The notes under the pieces: model-generated
Databases searched by the model: none
The model's input: only the letters and a program-made list of their open reading frames with translations
Told to the model about the DNA's origin: nothing
Part shown: positions 11,393 through 22,208 of the stretch, piece by piece
Numbering within the stretch: position 1 is the stretch's first letter
Layout: each line of letters opens with the position of its first letter
Assembly (NCBI GenBank): GCA_033964015.1
Contig: CM066918.1
Span: 23,705,387 to 23,769,386 of the forward strand
Length of the DNA stretch: 64,000 nucleotides
Direction of reading: 5' to 3'
From: Scolanthus callimorphus
Taxonomy: Eukaryota > Cnidaria > Anthozoa > Actiniaria > Edwardsiidae
Program-made: the position numbers and the translations under genes

Positions 11393-12372
11393 CAATGGGT
11401 TACACATAACAAGCCAAGTCACGTATGCACAAAAAGAGCACCAACGCTAATCTGACTACCAGGTAAAGTTTTGTCGTTCCCAAAAGATAATTCTTCCAGC
11501 TCGCAAATACAAACTTGCTATAAGACAAGGGGAAGCAGACCTCAACAAACGCGCGTGAAAACCAAAAAACGCCTGAAAACTGAGCTGATTGTATTTGTCT
11601 CAACTGCAGATGACAAACCAAAGTTCGAGAAGTACGGTCACGGTGTGATGGACACCCTGGGCGTAGACTATGATTACAAGAGCATCATGCACTTTGAGGG
11701 GAAAGCATTCAGTAAGAATGACCAGCCGACCATCGTCCCTAAATCCGCGGGGGTCAGTAAACGGCCAAAGAATAAGGCAACAAGGAAACGCCAGTCCCAA
11801 ACATTGAGGAATTTTAAAGCTGGAGCGCTTAGGGACAACGCAAAAAGGACGCACGCAAAAAAAAGATTCGATAGTAGCGATCAGAGCGTTGCAAGCACAA
11901 TACTGAAAAAAGAACTGTATCTAATGCTTTCGCTTGGATCACGGTAATTACCGACGTGATTATAAGGACAGCATAGCGCAAGCATGGCCGATACATTTTT
12001 AGCATTGATTAATTGAACAGTGATTTCGCGCACTGTTGTTGGCTCATCGGACATTTTCGATTATAACAACCCGCCGTTAACCATGGCGACTTGGTTGTGA
12101 CTCTTTTCAATCGTACGGAGTCTGCTTAACGTGGTCAAAGATAGACAAGCATGTAACCCACACTACTCAAATAAACGACGAGCATCCCCATCCACGTGTA
12201 TAAATTTCGGACGGCCTTCCTTGCTCAACACTTCCGTCCCCTTAAAAACATCATTTTATCCGCAATACTATGAAACATTCTTGTGTCATACTTCCAGGTG
12301 ACGATTGGTCAAAGAAATGGCCCGAGTGAGCTGGATCTGAAGAAGATCAATATTCTCTACAAGTGCAATAGC

Positions 12373-12534
12373 GGTGGTGGAGGTGGGGGAGGAGGAGGTG
12401 GTGGTGGTGGCGGAGGAGGTGGTGGAGGAGGAGGAGGAGGAGGTGGTGGAGGAGGAGGCGGTGGAGGAGGAGGTGGAGACGGTGGTGGAGGAGGAGGTGG
12501 TGGTGGAGGAGGAGGCGGTGGTGGTGGTGGCGGA
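12373..12534 (+). repeat. GGN trinucleotide repeat encoding polyglycine (53 Gly, 1 Asp)
   Basis: 162 bp of GGT/GGA/GGC/GGG codons interrupted once by GAC. Homologous linkers are 17 Gly in copy 2 (from 19185) and 7-8 Gly in copy 3 (from 26433). Confidence 0.9.
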
Positions 12535-14754
12535 GTAGGTATGTGTAAATATCTGAAATGTATCAAAACTATTTCCGAGGAAGTATGAATTTTCAGTCGT
12601 CTTTTCTCCCTCAGAGGAGCACCGTTGCAATTCATATTGCCAGACAGCTCTTGGAAAAGATGAATCAAAACTCCTCACAAGAGTCAGCACAGAAGTACTG
12701 GCATAGATAAAACCTTTTATACTACAAACGAAATGAGAACTTATACCTGTGTTTTGTTATTCAGGAGCGTGTGGTGATAAGACTCGCTATTGCCGCTACT
12801 GGGCGAAACAAGGCTATTGCTCTAGCAACTCCGCGTACATGCATACATACTGCAGGAAGAGTTGTCACATTTGTACCACGATTTCAGGTAGGAATCACGT
12901 GATCAACCTGTTAAACCGGATCATCTGGTCCAAATGAAATTTGTGCATTGTCACGCTGTATGTACTGAACATTCTGATTATCGTACTAAAATCGATAAAC
13001 AGTCTCATGCGGTTCAAACTGACATCGGAGCTGCATGTACGTGTTCCATGGTCCAGTACCTCTATGGAAAGGGGAGGGATGAGGAGTTTTAAGCTGGAAA
13101 ATAGCAGCGCTGGATCCACGAACAGGCTGCGTGCATAGCTTTAACATCACGTGCAAGGCAGTGAGTGTGGGTCGTAGTGCAAGTTTATAATTTTCTATTT
13201 CGGATCGATACGGTAGCGGACACGACACGTTAGCGAGCGCACTAAGCACGAAATGGATCGTGGGAAGAGTAAGGGAAAGAACGAGCATTTGGTTGACACT
13301 CCAGAGACCCGTGAACTCTTGCCCTTACCCTGTTCCCTCTCACAGGTTACCCTGCTAACGACTTTCCCCCTTGTCTTTTTCCGGCCTACCCTGCGTTAAG
13401 ATGTCATTTAGCAAAGTGATTCACCTGTCATTTTGCTTTGTTGATTCGTCCACGAGGAATACCAAACGAAACAACCATGCGAAATACCAGACACACCAGA
13501 CTGCTTGCGAACGTCCGTAAATCGAGAGGAAAGTACTAGTCCTACATTGTAATTGAGACTCCCCCGTGGCTAGGACTTTGGCTCTCGATTTACGGAGGTT
13601 CGCAAAAGAAGGAACTGAAAGCCGTCTACAAGACACGCGAACAACTTTGCTAGATGATTAAAGACCGGCAGAAAAAAACTCTGCTCGCAGGGTTATTTCT
13701 TCACCATTTTCGACGCCCGGATACCATTCAACAGAAAATCTCACGCTATCGCTATGGTCGTGTTCTGCAGGTAACTGTCGCGACCAATTCCGTCGGTGTC
13801 GTTACTGGTCCAGAAGGGGAGAGTGTCACAGAAACCCCCGATACATGCGCCTCTACTGCCGCAGGAGTTGTCGGAAATGCTGGTGAGTGACAGGCGTTAA
13901 TCAAAATTATTGACATGCAAAATACGCACATGAAAGCTGGAGTATTTGTCGTTTCAAAGGCATACTCCGGGCTACCCTGAGAGCAATGGTTTCCTCCTCT
14001 CTTGAGCCCACAGCGAGCGAGCAGGAAACCACTGCTCGCAGGGAACTCCGGGTCCTAAAGTCGCCTAGAGTTTTCTCAATTCATTTTATTAAGCTAACTC
14101 ATTGAACTAGTCTTTTGGCATTTACTCACGAAATAAAGTGGAGGTTTATACAAATTTAAAATGTGCTTTACTTTTTATTGTTCTTTTTTTTTTCTAGAAA
14201 AAGCTGCGGTCACCATCGTCCGACGTCTTGTTTTCCATTCTGTAACGTAGATTGTATAACTACCGTAAGAGGAAAACACTGAATTATTCGATTAAATCAA
14301 TTGCTCGCAACACTCTATCCCTTCTTCTGTTTTTCTTTTCTTTTGACGCACGAAACTAATTTCGGGTTGATCTCACACTGAGTGTAGGTAGATTATATGC
14401 TTTGAATATAAGACAACCCCACCTTTAAAATGTGCAAACACAGTTGTCGTACTGAACTAAGCTTGGCACTACCGTGTTGACTCAGGCCCGATTCAATAAA
14501 ACTAAGTTGTTGGGTCCGATCACGGAATGCAAAGCACTAACGGAAATTTACCCCTCACCTCGCCCTCCTCACTTTTCGCGCTTCGCTACACATAAGGCCT
14601 CCTGTCCTCAACAGAACAACAATAGTAAAAATTAATTCCATATTAAGCCCAGGCACGCCTATAGCATGGTCACATATCTTCAGTCCCATTTCAGGGGCGT
14701 AGAGAGGATGTAAAGCTGGACCAAACAAATTAAAAATTTCAATCGCCATCATTC

Positions 14755-14945
14755 AAATAATATATCAAACACGAGACAGAGTGTAATATATCAAACATGA
14801 GACCGAGTGTTTCATCAGGATTTCAAAACGCTGAAAAGTGCGTCGACAAAAGGAGGCAAAGCCGCGAGTCTTTCTACAGACTTCGAGGTGACATGAAATC
14901 CTGATGACAAACACTGTCGAGGGTATATAGTTTCTCAAACGTATC
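14755..14945. repeat. Hairpin element, TTTCATCAGGA family
   Basis: Contains atatcaaacacgagacagagtg units, then tttcatcaggatttc and the inverted gaaatcctgatga. The same family occurs at 58540-58876 and 59870-59965. Confidence 0.65.
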
Positions 14946-15871
14946 ATTTAATGTCGAGAAAAAGAAGGAATAAAATCTCAAAAATCCATGCAAATCAAAT
15001 ATCGCGTATTTTTAAAAACTTCCTTCATGCTTATAATTTTCTTTTCTTTAAGCGTGATGAATTATTAATGAGTTTGAGAACATTTGGTGAATGAAATATT
15101 GGTAATAGGTACTATATTCCAAAGTATTCTAAAGATCCTCAGCGGATTTGGAGGCAAAATCCGGCAGGATTGAGCACCGTGCCAGGAAACATTAAAGCTG
15201 ACGTACAAAGCCTAATGGTCTGTCATGGATATTCAGGCATGAGACGCGCGATACGCGTGTCCTCTGATAATTTGTTAATGTCTTCCTTTTATACCTGCTG
15301 TAATTTTCTGCCCAATTAGAGAGCGCGTAGTACGACCCTGTTGCATCCCTAGCATTATTGTTTCATCGTACTTCATCACAGTTCCCGCAAAAATCATGAA
15401 TCGTGATCATGAATTTGCTTCAATTGTGAGGGCTTTTACTCAAAAAGGAAAATTAAATAAATTCTCTTGTGAGTTCAAATAGACAACGCTTCACTTCTGT
15501 TGACGCAGTTTGCGCAAACCTGCTAACGAAGTGGAGCTTGTTTTGCCAGTTTGTGTGCTCATTTCCCCTGTTGTACGTAATCAGCTGCCGCTGTTTCGTG
15601 CGCGCTAATTGCAAACAAAAAAGGAAAGATTTTATTGGGAAGGGGACACAGGGGCATATAAGAGGGGGCGTGAATAGGAAAACGTAGGTTTATCAGAAGG
15701 AAAACTCAAGAATAGCCAATAAGTTAGATGTTTTAGAAGAATGGAATGACATTTACGCGGGCTGTAATGGACTTATCGAAATAGTCCATAGCCAAGTCAC
15801 CTACACAAGAACCCGATCCCCTTCCCTCCCCCCAAGAAGTCGTGGACAGTACACCCTCAGGCGTGGACTGC

Positions 15872-15872
<1 letters not shown>

Positions 15873-15902
<30 letters not shown>
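15873..15902. repeat. Poly-C run of 30 just upstream of copy 2 TATA-like box
   Basis: Uninterrupted C homopolymer ending 13 bp before CATAAATAG. Copy 3 has no such run at the same place. Confidence 0.9.
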
Positions 15903-15905
<3 letters not shown>

Positions 15906-15915
15906 TCCGTTTTTG

Positions 15916-15924
15916 CATAAATAG
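15916..15924 (+). promoter_or_regulatory. TATA-like box of astacin copy 2
   Basis: CATAAATAG about 57-65 bp before the ATG at 15981. Copy 3 has TATATAAG at a similar distance, and both are followed by agcttct and by gagcgcacacg(g/a)g before the ATG, so the promoter was duplicated with the gene. Confidence 0.55.
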
Positions 15925-15980
15925 CTTCTGCGTGCCTTATCAGTAGTCACACTTCGTCGAGGAGCGCACACGGGAACATC

Positions 15981-18900
15981 ATGTTTGTTCTGTTTATCGC
16001 GGTGGCCATTATTGGCTGTTCTGCTGCCGATGATCTTCACAGACCTGAAGGTATGAAGTGCTCCGGCTGATTTACTCAAAATCGTGCTGCAAGTATCATA
16101 GAACCATCCCTAGTTACAACCACAATGTGGTACGGTATTTCGAATACTCCCCGAATACAGTACTAGCATTTTGGGTTGTACCGAAAGTATGGTTTGCGAC
16201 TCCATTTTCAAATGAAAGCCCCCGTACAATCTTTAAACCCAAATAAAATAGTGGAAATCTTTTTCCATCAGATTTTTTCAAAGTTTCCTCGTTTTCTTAT
16301 TACTGCAGAGAATATCGGCATTGAAGACCCCGCCTTGTTCGAAGGCGATATGTACCTGACCTCCGCCCAGCGCTTCGCGGCCATGACTGGCGGCGATGTA
16401 AGCAAGGCTGGCCTGGGACGAGCTTCCGTCAGTAGAGGATTGTGGCCTAACGGGGTGCTTCCCTACACGATAGCCCCAGAGCTAGGTATGTATCGATAGA
16501 GCAGATTTCAGATGACCATCGTGAAAGTAAACGCAATTGTGCAATCACTAGCCAATCAGAAACAAGAGTAATTACAACTTACTGCTGAATGGTTTCCAGC
16601 CCAGCCAATCAGGAGCCGAACCAATTGGCTAGTAATTCCTTGCTTGTAATTAGTTCGCAATTTGATTGGTTGATAGAAATAAGCAGCCAATGAGAGAGCA
16701 AACCAATTGCAAACACGACGGTCATCTGAAATCCGCTCTATGTAAACGGGGTTAAAACATTAAATAAATTCCTCGCTTTGAAAGCACCATAGACGGGGAA
16801 AAGAGGAGAGGGCGTGACGGGAAGCTTGCTTTCCCCACAGTCGGAACACATTTACTGGAGCCCTCCAATTTTACAATACATTGTCACTTTGTTGGCCCCC
16901 ACTCCTAATTATGGGATCGTCATACCTATTTCAAACAGCTTGTGTGTGTAATTGAGTCAACCTCATTCCTCTTTAAATGTTTCGCTATTTTGTTTTCCTT
17001 AGAGAGAGACGAATCCGCCATGAGAGTTATCCGTGCAGCCATGAGGATTTGGGAGACCAAGACTTGTGTCAAATTTAAGAAGAGAATAAACGAGGCAGCC
17101 TACGCCCACCTCTACATAGGGCCAGGGTAAGGGAGTAGTGTTATAGTCGTAAGAGACGGACCAGAATTAGCCGCAAATGCAACGTTTGATTAGCTGTTCG
17201 ATGTTTCATTATCACGATAGTAATGTTGATGTACAAAGTCTTATCACTGTGTACGGGGACACAGTTCAGTTCAATTTATTCGCACATACTTCGACATTGC
17301 AAAAAAAGTGTACAGTACAAAAAGAAAACAACTATAATAAAGATTTACAATGATAAGAACAGAAAGCAAAGTGCGTAGTGACCATAGTAGCGCATGGCGT
17401 TTTTGGGAAAATGGCAGAAAACCTCTTGCTGGCAAAATGTTTGGGAACAGCGAAGCCCAAAATAACTTGATGTTTTGAAAACGTGGGTCGCGAAGCAACC
17501 TGTTGTCCTCATTAGGAGGGTAAAGTCCTTTCTAGTCTCAACACACTGAACGAGTCCAAAGAGATTGTTGGAGTTCAGTTGAGCGGACGTGAGTTGCCAT
17601 AGTAACAATAGCGTATTTTTTCTTCCCTCACTTAGCTGTACTTCATACGTGGGAAGGACGGGTAGCCGTCAGCTCATCTCTCTCGCCCGAGGGTGTTGGT
17701 GGACTCATACAGTGGCCCATGAACTCGGTATGTTTTTACCCGTTACTCAAACATGAATTCACATGAATTCAGAATTCACCTCGTAGATGGCTCTGTGCAC
17801 TGCCACCGCGATACCGGTGTGTTGCTATACCAACTGAGCTGTGAAGGCAGATGTGGCTGATAAGGTCAATACAGTGTACAATTATACTAGTTATAGCTCT
17901 CGCTAAAAGTGCCAACGAGCAATTTATAAGTGAATCATGTTTGCCCTTTAATACTCACTGCTCTGCCGTAATTTCATTTGGCCGACTATTTTATATTCAT
18001 TGATCCGCAAAGCGTTAGCATCACGCGGACTATAGGCCACTTTAGGGACAAATATCTTCCTCTAAATTTCATACATGTAAAGGTTGTATTTCCATGAGCA
18101 TATGAACAAGCTAAATCACTGTGATAGCAATGATTGTGTAATAATATTAACAGCGCGAGAAATATATACAAACACAGCATCGCGGCGTTGGGTGCACGGC
18201 GCACTTCAGAAGTGGACCAGGTCAAATAGTAGATTTTTCTGATACTGATAGTGCTCAAGTATTTGGTTACCACTTGAAAATCCTGGCACTTTGATTGGCT
18301 AGTGGTTACATCACTCTGAACTCGAGAATTTTTCTCCTCGCACGGCTGAGCAATAATGCTGCCGCCTCGCCTCTTGGCTCGGCTGCTCGTTGGCAATGAA
18401 AAAAAGACTTGATATGTCGCGCATTCTACAGGTCATGCACTGGGATTCTACCATGAGCAGTCACGCCCTGACCGTGATGAGTACGTGACAATGCACTGGG
18501 AAAACATCTACGATAGTAAGTATGCCCTAAAGGTATCGAAATGGTAGCAAATGACATGCAGAAAATACAATTAGCAACGGACACGAGCTATAAAGATAAA
18601 CAGGACATTTATATCTCGACCTCATATGTGTATGACAAAACAATATTATACTTTGGCATCTTGTTTCAGGATACAAGTTTGCGTTCAACAAGTATCCCAC
18701 TTCCACCATCAACTCGCTTGGGACTCCTTATGACTACGCTAGTGTCATGCACTACGAGGCATTCGCATTCAGCAAAAATCGCAGGCGGACCATCTCTCCC
18801 AAAAAACAAGGGGTATGTAAGAATAAGACCCTGTTCAGACGTGACCGGTACCATTCTGGCACGTTTTGCAACCGGCAGTGTTCACACGGGACCGAGCCCG

Positions 18901-19895
18901 CCCTAGCCGTGCTAAAATCGGTCCGGTACCGCGTACAGGTCCCGTGTGAACGGGCGAGCTCGAGTTGTAGCTTTGTTCCTGCCTGTGGCGTTGCTGTTGA
19001 AAGAATTCATTTCGAAAAGTCAATTTCGAATTCATTCATTTTTTAACAGACGATTACATAGGATTTGCAGGCACGACATGATTACCGACTCTTGACATCT
19101 GCATCATTACAGGTTACCCTGAGTAACAGGAAGGGTCCGTCCGAGATTGATGTCCGGCAGATGAACCTCTTGTACAAGTGCAGCGGTGGTGGTGGTGGCG
19201 GCGGTGGTGGAGGCGGTGGTGGTGGAGGTGGCGGCAGTGGAGGTAGGTAGAGGGCGCTTGTATAGCATCATCCTGGATATACCTTCCACTGAATGTCGCA
19301 CGGTATGACAATACTTATCCTGTCGCCCGTGGTCGTGCTAACACTCAAGTGAGCGAGTGACAACGAGAACCACGAAACCTAATTTCTTTGGCATTCCACG
19401 AGTAAAAAAAGCTCGATGAAAGACATTTTTCCATAACCTGAAGATATGTAGACCTGGCAGTTTTGTCAGTTTCCAAGTGCTGCGATTGCGTTCCACAATT
19501 TGATTGAAGTACTGCAGGGAAGCTTTCTTCCTACGTAAGGGTTACTTACAACGCCCTTAGTTTCTTTTGGTTAAGTTATACCCAGCGTGTCTTGAGCACT
19601 TACGCAGCTTTCTTGTTTGCATCTTATCTTAGCAAATCATTAAACCATAATCGAATCCTTCACTTGTTTCTGATATAAAGGTAACTGCCGAGACCGTAAC
19701 CAATATTGTGCGGCATGGGCGCGAATAGGCGAATGCCAGAAAAACCCGCGATACATGCTCGTCTATTGCAAGAAAAGTTGTGGCAAGTGCTGGTATGTAT
19801 ATCAAATTGCAGACGCTGGGTCTCTCACCGCTGTCGTCCAGGTTCGACTCCTGGTCGGGACAGAGGAAATTTTCTTTCTGTTGTGGCCTCGGTGA
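15981..19895 (+). CDS. Astacin-ShK metalloprotease copy 2, secreted
   Basis: Exons: 15981-16050, 16309-16485, 17003-17126, 17636-17727, 18432-18515, 18670-18812, 19113-19242, 19681-19895; phases agree and give 344 aa. Exon 1 is a signal peptide ([16 protein letters not shown]). Exon 2 is the propeptide with FEGDM, the family's FxGD motif whose Asp blocks the zinc, and then LWPNGVLPY at the start of the catalytic domain. The zinc motif [12 protein letters not shown] is near residues 152-163 and the Met-turn is SVMHY. A 17-Gly linker joins one ShK domain. Astacin-ShK proteins act as secreted proteases in cnidarian venom, nematocysts or development; which applies here is not shown. Odd point: the codon after the final CW is TAT, where copies 1 and 3 stop, so the frame runs 34 residues further into repeat-like DNA to TGA 19893-19895. 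A donor-like GTATGT overlaps that point, so an extra 3' exon is possible. Confidence 0.88.
16496..16741. repeat. MITE, AGAGCRGATTTCA family, intron of copy 2
   Basis: Terminal inverted repeats atagagcagatttcagatga and tcatctgaaatccgctctat, ~246 bp. Internal blocks contain ccaatcag and tgattggt. Confidence 0.85.
17267..17345. repeat. Possible LINE 3' tail relic in copy 2 intron
   Basis: Shares cagttcagttcaatttatt with 40600-40680; no coding part remains. Confidence 0.35.
17793..17860 (-). repeat. tRNA-like (SINE-type) fragment
   Basis: The reverse complement has cagctcagttggtatagca, an A-box-like tRNA segment, followed by caccggtatcgcggtgg, but no B box, so it is a relic rather than a working tRNA gene. 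It lies in an intron of astacin copy 2. Confidence 0.45.
18870..18955. repeat. Short inverted repeat in copy 2 intron
   Basis: gttcacacgggacc and ggtcccgtgtgaac form the ends of a ~85-bp GC-rich hairpin. Confidence 0.65.
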
Positions 19896-22145
19896 CAGAG
19901 CGGAAATGACCAAAAATGAAATGTCTAACTTCGCCATATTTAAATATATAAGCTCAAGATTCCGTATACAAAGAGTTTCTATGACCAAAAGCATAATTCC
20001 AAATTTTCAAGAAATTTGAAGAATATGAATTTTAGATATGATTGAACAAAGTTTGCAGAATTCCTGATTAAAGTACCAATTCTCCCATAAAATGGCACAG
20101 AAACCAAAGTTAAAAGCCTAATATCTCAAAGACGGATCCATTAGAAAAAAGTCATTTTTGATATTTTGTTTCTAATAAGACAAGGAGTCTGTATGCAAAA
20201 ATCAAGCTTTTCTGAGTTAACCTGACCTTATTATTTGAAATTTAGTGATCTAAGCAGGTCATTTCCGCTCTGTCGGCCTCGGTCGAAGTTTTACGTCATT
20301 CGGATGAGACAATCAACCGGGGTCCCGTCTCGCCTTTCTACTTTACTCAGGGGGACGTTTAAGAACCACTGGGGACGTAATAAACCCTCTGGCAGTGAAC
20401 ACCCTCAGTGTCTGTGTTTATGACCGCTTGGCTGCAAGTGGCGCCGTTGAGACCCAGTGTAATTCAGCTTTCGAGCTGCAAGTCTGGGGAGTCGATCTCC
20501 GATATTTATTTTACTTTTTCAGTTCTGAATATTTAATGAAACAGGTTTACTTAACTAGTGTGAACGAGTATTAGTAAGCCTATAAGACTGCGAAGAAAAA
20601 AAAGAACACACCGACTCTTAAATCAATCAACCAATCAATTGAATAAAATATGGAAATAATGAGAACCGGAATTATAGATGCAAATATTCACGAAATGGGA
20701 GTATATTAAAACAAAACAATTGCTTCTTTTTTCAGAACTTTCTGCACTATCGATGTTCAAGGTAGTTAGCACCAGTGTTCACGTTTCACAATACTGTATT
20801 TTCGTGCCTGTTTTGTATGGAGACCTAGCGTCCTTTGATCCTTTGAGCAAGAGAAGGGGAGTGCGTCATAATACATATCCTGCCGCCCGTGGTCGTGCTA
20901 ACAGTGAATTGAGCGAGTGACGATAACGTACATATTTGGCATTTCAACGTCTTTAACACTCAATAAACCATTTTGCCTTACGATTTGTAGTCTGTCGAAC
21001 TTTTAGATTCCAAAATAAGGGAAATGGTGCTCAAAATGCACGGGATTGTGATCTTTTGGTTGATTTCGGTAAAATCCTTACACTCATTATAGTATTTGAG
21101 ATAAATCAGTGTTGGCGCAATCTGCAATATGCCCAGGAAGGGCCTCTATACGGGAATATTTTGTCTTGAATCGCAAGACATCTCGACATGTACTTCAGCT
21201 ACAGGATCACTGGAAATTTCTTGGTTATGCATTTTTACTACTTTCATAGCGTACTTTGGTGTGGAGTGTTCGAATGCTTACACCAGCTTCTTTTACCTTC
21301 TACCAGAAACAAATAACTTATATGTTTCTGCTTCTACTTAACCAATGATTTATAAAAAAAAAGAAAATACCATTTTTTTATTTTTTCAGAAACATCCAAT
21401 GCAGATAAGTTATAGTGAAGTTTATATGCCCAAATATTTGCCCGACGAGTGTGTAAATATGTTAATGTATGCTCTTGGATATGGCAAAACATCAATTTGA
21501 AAGTATTCACTATCTTTTCTTCCAGAAAATTGTATAGCACAAAGCAAAGAAGAAAGGTCCAAATGGAGGGCAAGGGAGCGAGATAAAATAGTCCGATGTG
21601 AAGAAACATATCGGATAATACAAAAGTCAAAGTTTACATTTTTTAAATAAGTCTATAGAATATGCGTTACATACTCTTGACAAGCGTTAATTTAGTTAGA
21701 TCCCAGTTGACGCAGCTTGCGCAGACCTGCTAAGAAAATGAAATTTGATTTCCCTTTTGTGTGTTCATGCGATTGTTTGCACATTCAGCTGCTTCAGGGC
21801 GCGCGTGCGCGCGCAGAAGTGTGTCTGTTGTTACAAATGATGACACAGAACCGCGAATCAGGGTGGGAAGACTGGGATATCAATAGAAAGGGAGAGAAGG
21901 GAGAAGGCAGGGAGACACTGAAAAGCCAAAAAGCGCGATTTTACAGAAGGAATAATGCACCAAAAATTTACATAGCAACTCTTCGCACGCGCTGTTTTTT
22001 TTTTTACCAAGGGAAACGTGTAAGTTTTTTGAACTTCAAATCCTTGAGCACTGCCTTATGGACACATACCTTTCTTTCCCCAACCCCCGTTCCATGAATT
22101 TGGCCCCCCTTCTGGCACCCGTCATAAAGGTATCGTTCACTGCCA
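19896..22145. other. Spacer between astacin copies 2 and 3
   Basis: Contains a ~70-bp block at about 20865-20940 similar to 19305-19380 (cgcccgtggtcgtgctaaca, gagcgagtga) and a block at 21705-21805 similar to the copy 2 upstream region. A B-box-like ggttcgactcc lies at 19842 without a matching A box. No further gene recognised. Confidence 0.4.
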
Positions 22146-22153
22146 TATATAAG
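22146..22153 (+). promoter_or_regulatory. TATA box of astacin copy 3
   Basis: TATATAAG about 56-63 bp before the ATG at 22209, in a context shared with copy 2. Confidence 0.65.
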
Positions 22154-22208
22154 AGCTTCTACTTGCTCAGGAGTCATACTCGGCCTTAGAGCGCACACGA
22201 GGAACATC

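Larger units (their letters stand above)
10018..13886 (+). pseudogene. Astacin-ShK metalloprotease copy 1, 5'-truncated pseudogene
   Basis: Exons homologous to copies 2 and 3: 10018-10131, 10547-10638, 10762-10845, 11610-11752, 12298-12538, 12765-12887, 13771-13886 (stop TGA 13884-13886). The signal-peptide and propeptide exons are absent. The first remaining exon is one base short between TTT and GCC-TAT (20 nt against 21 in copy 2), shifting the frame. The zinc motif reads HVIGHALGLYHE, so the catalytic Glu of HExxHxxGxxH is Val; the Met-turn is SIMHF instead of SIMHY. A transposon ends 13 bp upstream of the first exon, replacing the pyrimidine tract. Downstream parts look intact: a linker of 53 Gly plus one Asp, and two six-cysteine ShK domains (12765-12887 and 13771-13886), each with the YCxxSCxxC ending. 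Donor at 11753 is a weak GTCAGT. Family role: secreted zinc endopeptidase; this copy is almost surely not active. A possible AATAAA signal lies at 14132. Confidence 0.85.
13887..15915. other. Spacer between astacin copies 1 and 2
   Basis: Holds a candidate cysteine-rich exon at 14198-14282, a hairpin repeat at 14755-14945, a promoter-proximal block (about 15490-15620) similar to 21705-21805 upstream of copy 3, and a poly-C run at 15873-15902. Nothing else is recognised. Confidence 0.4.

Noticed and set aside
11471..11947. 158-codon plus-strand ORF
   Set aside because: It includes a true 143-nt astacin exon (11610-11752) plus intron on both sides; flanking codons do not match the family.
12286..12690. 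Minus-strand ORFs rich in Ser/Thr or Pro
   Set aside because: They are the reverse complement of the GGN polyglycine repeat of astacin copy 1, not genes.
19811..19862. tRNA-like 3' end with B box
   Set aside because: No A box or acceptor stem; at most a SINE relic.
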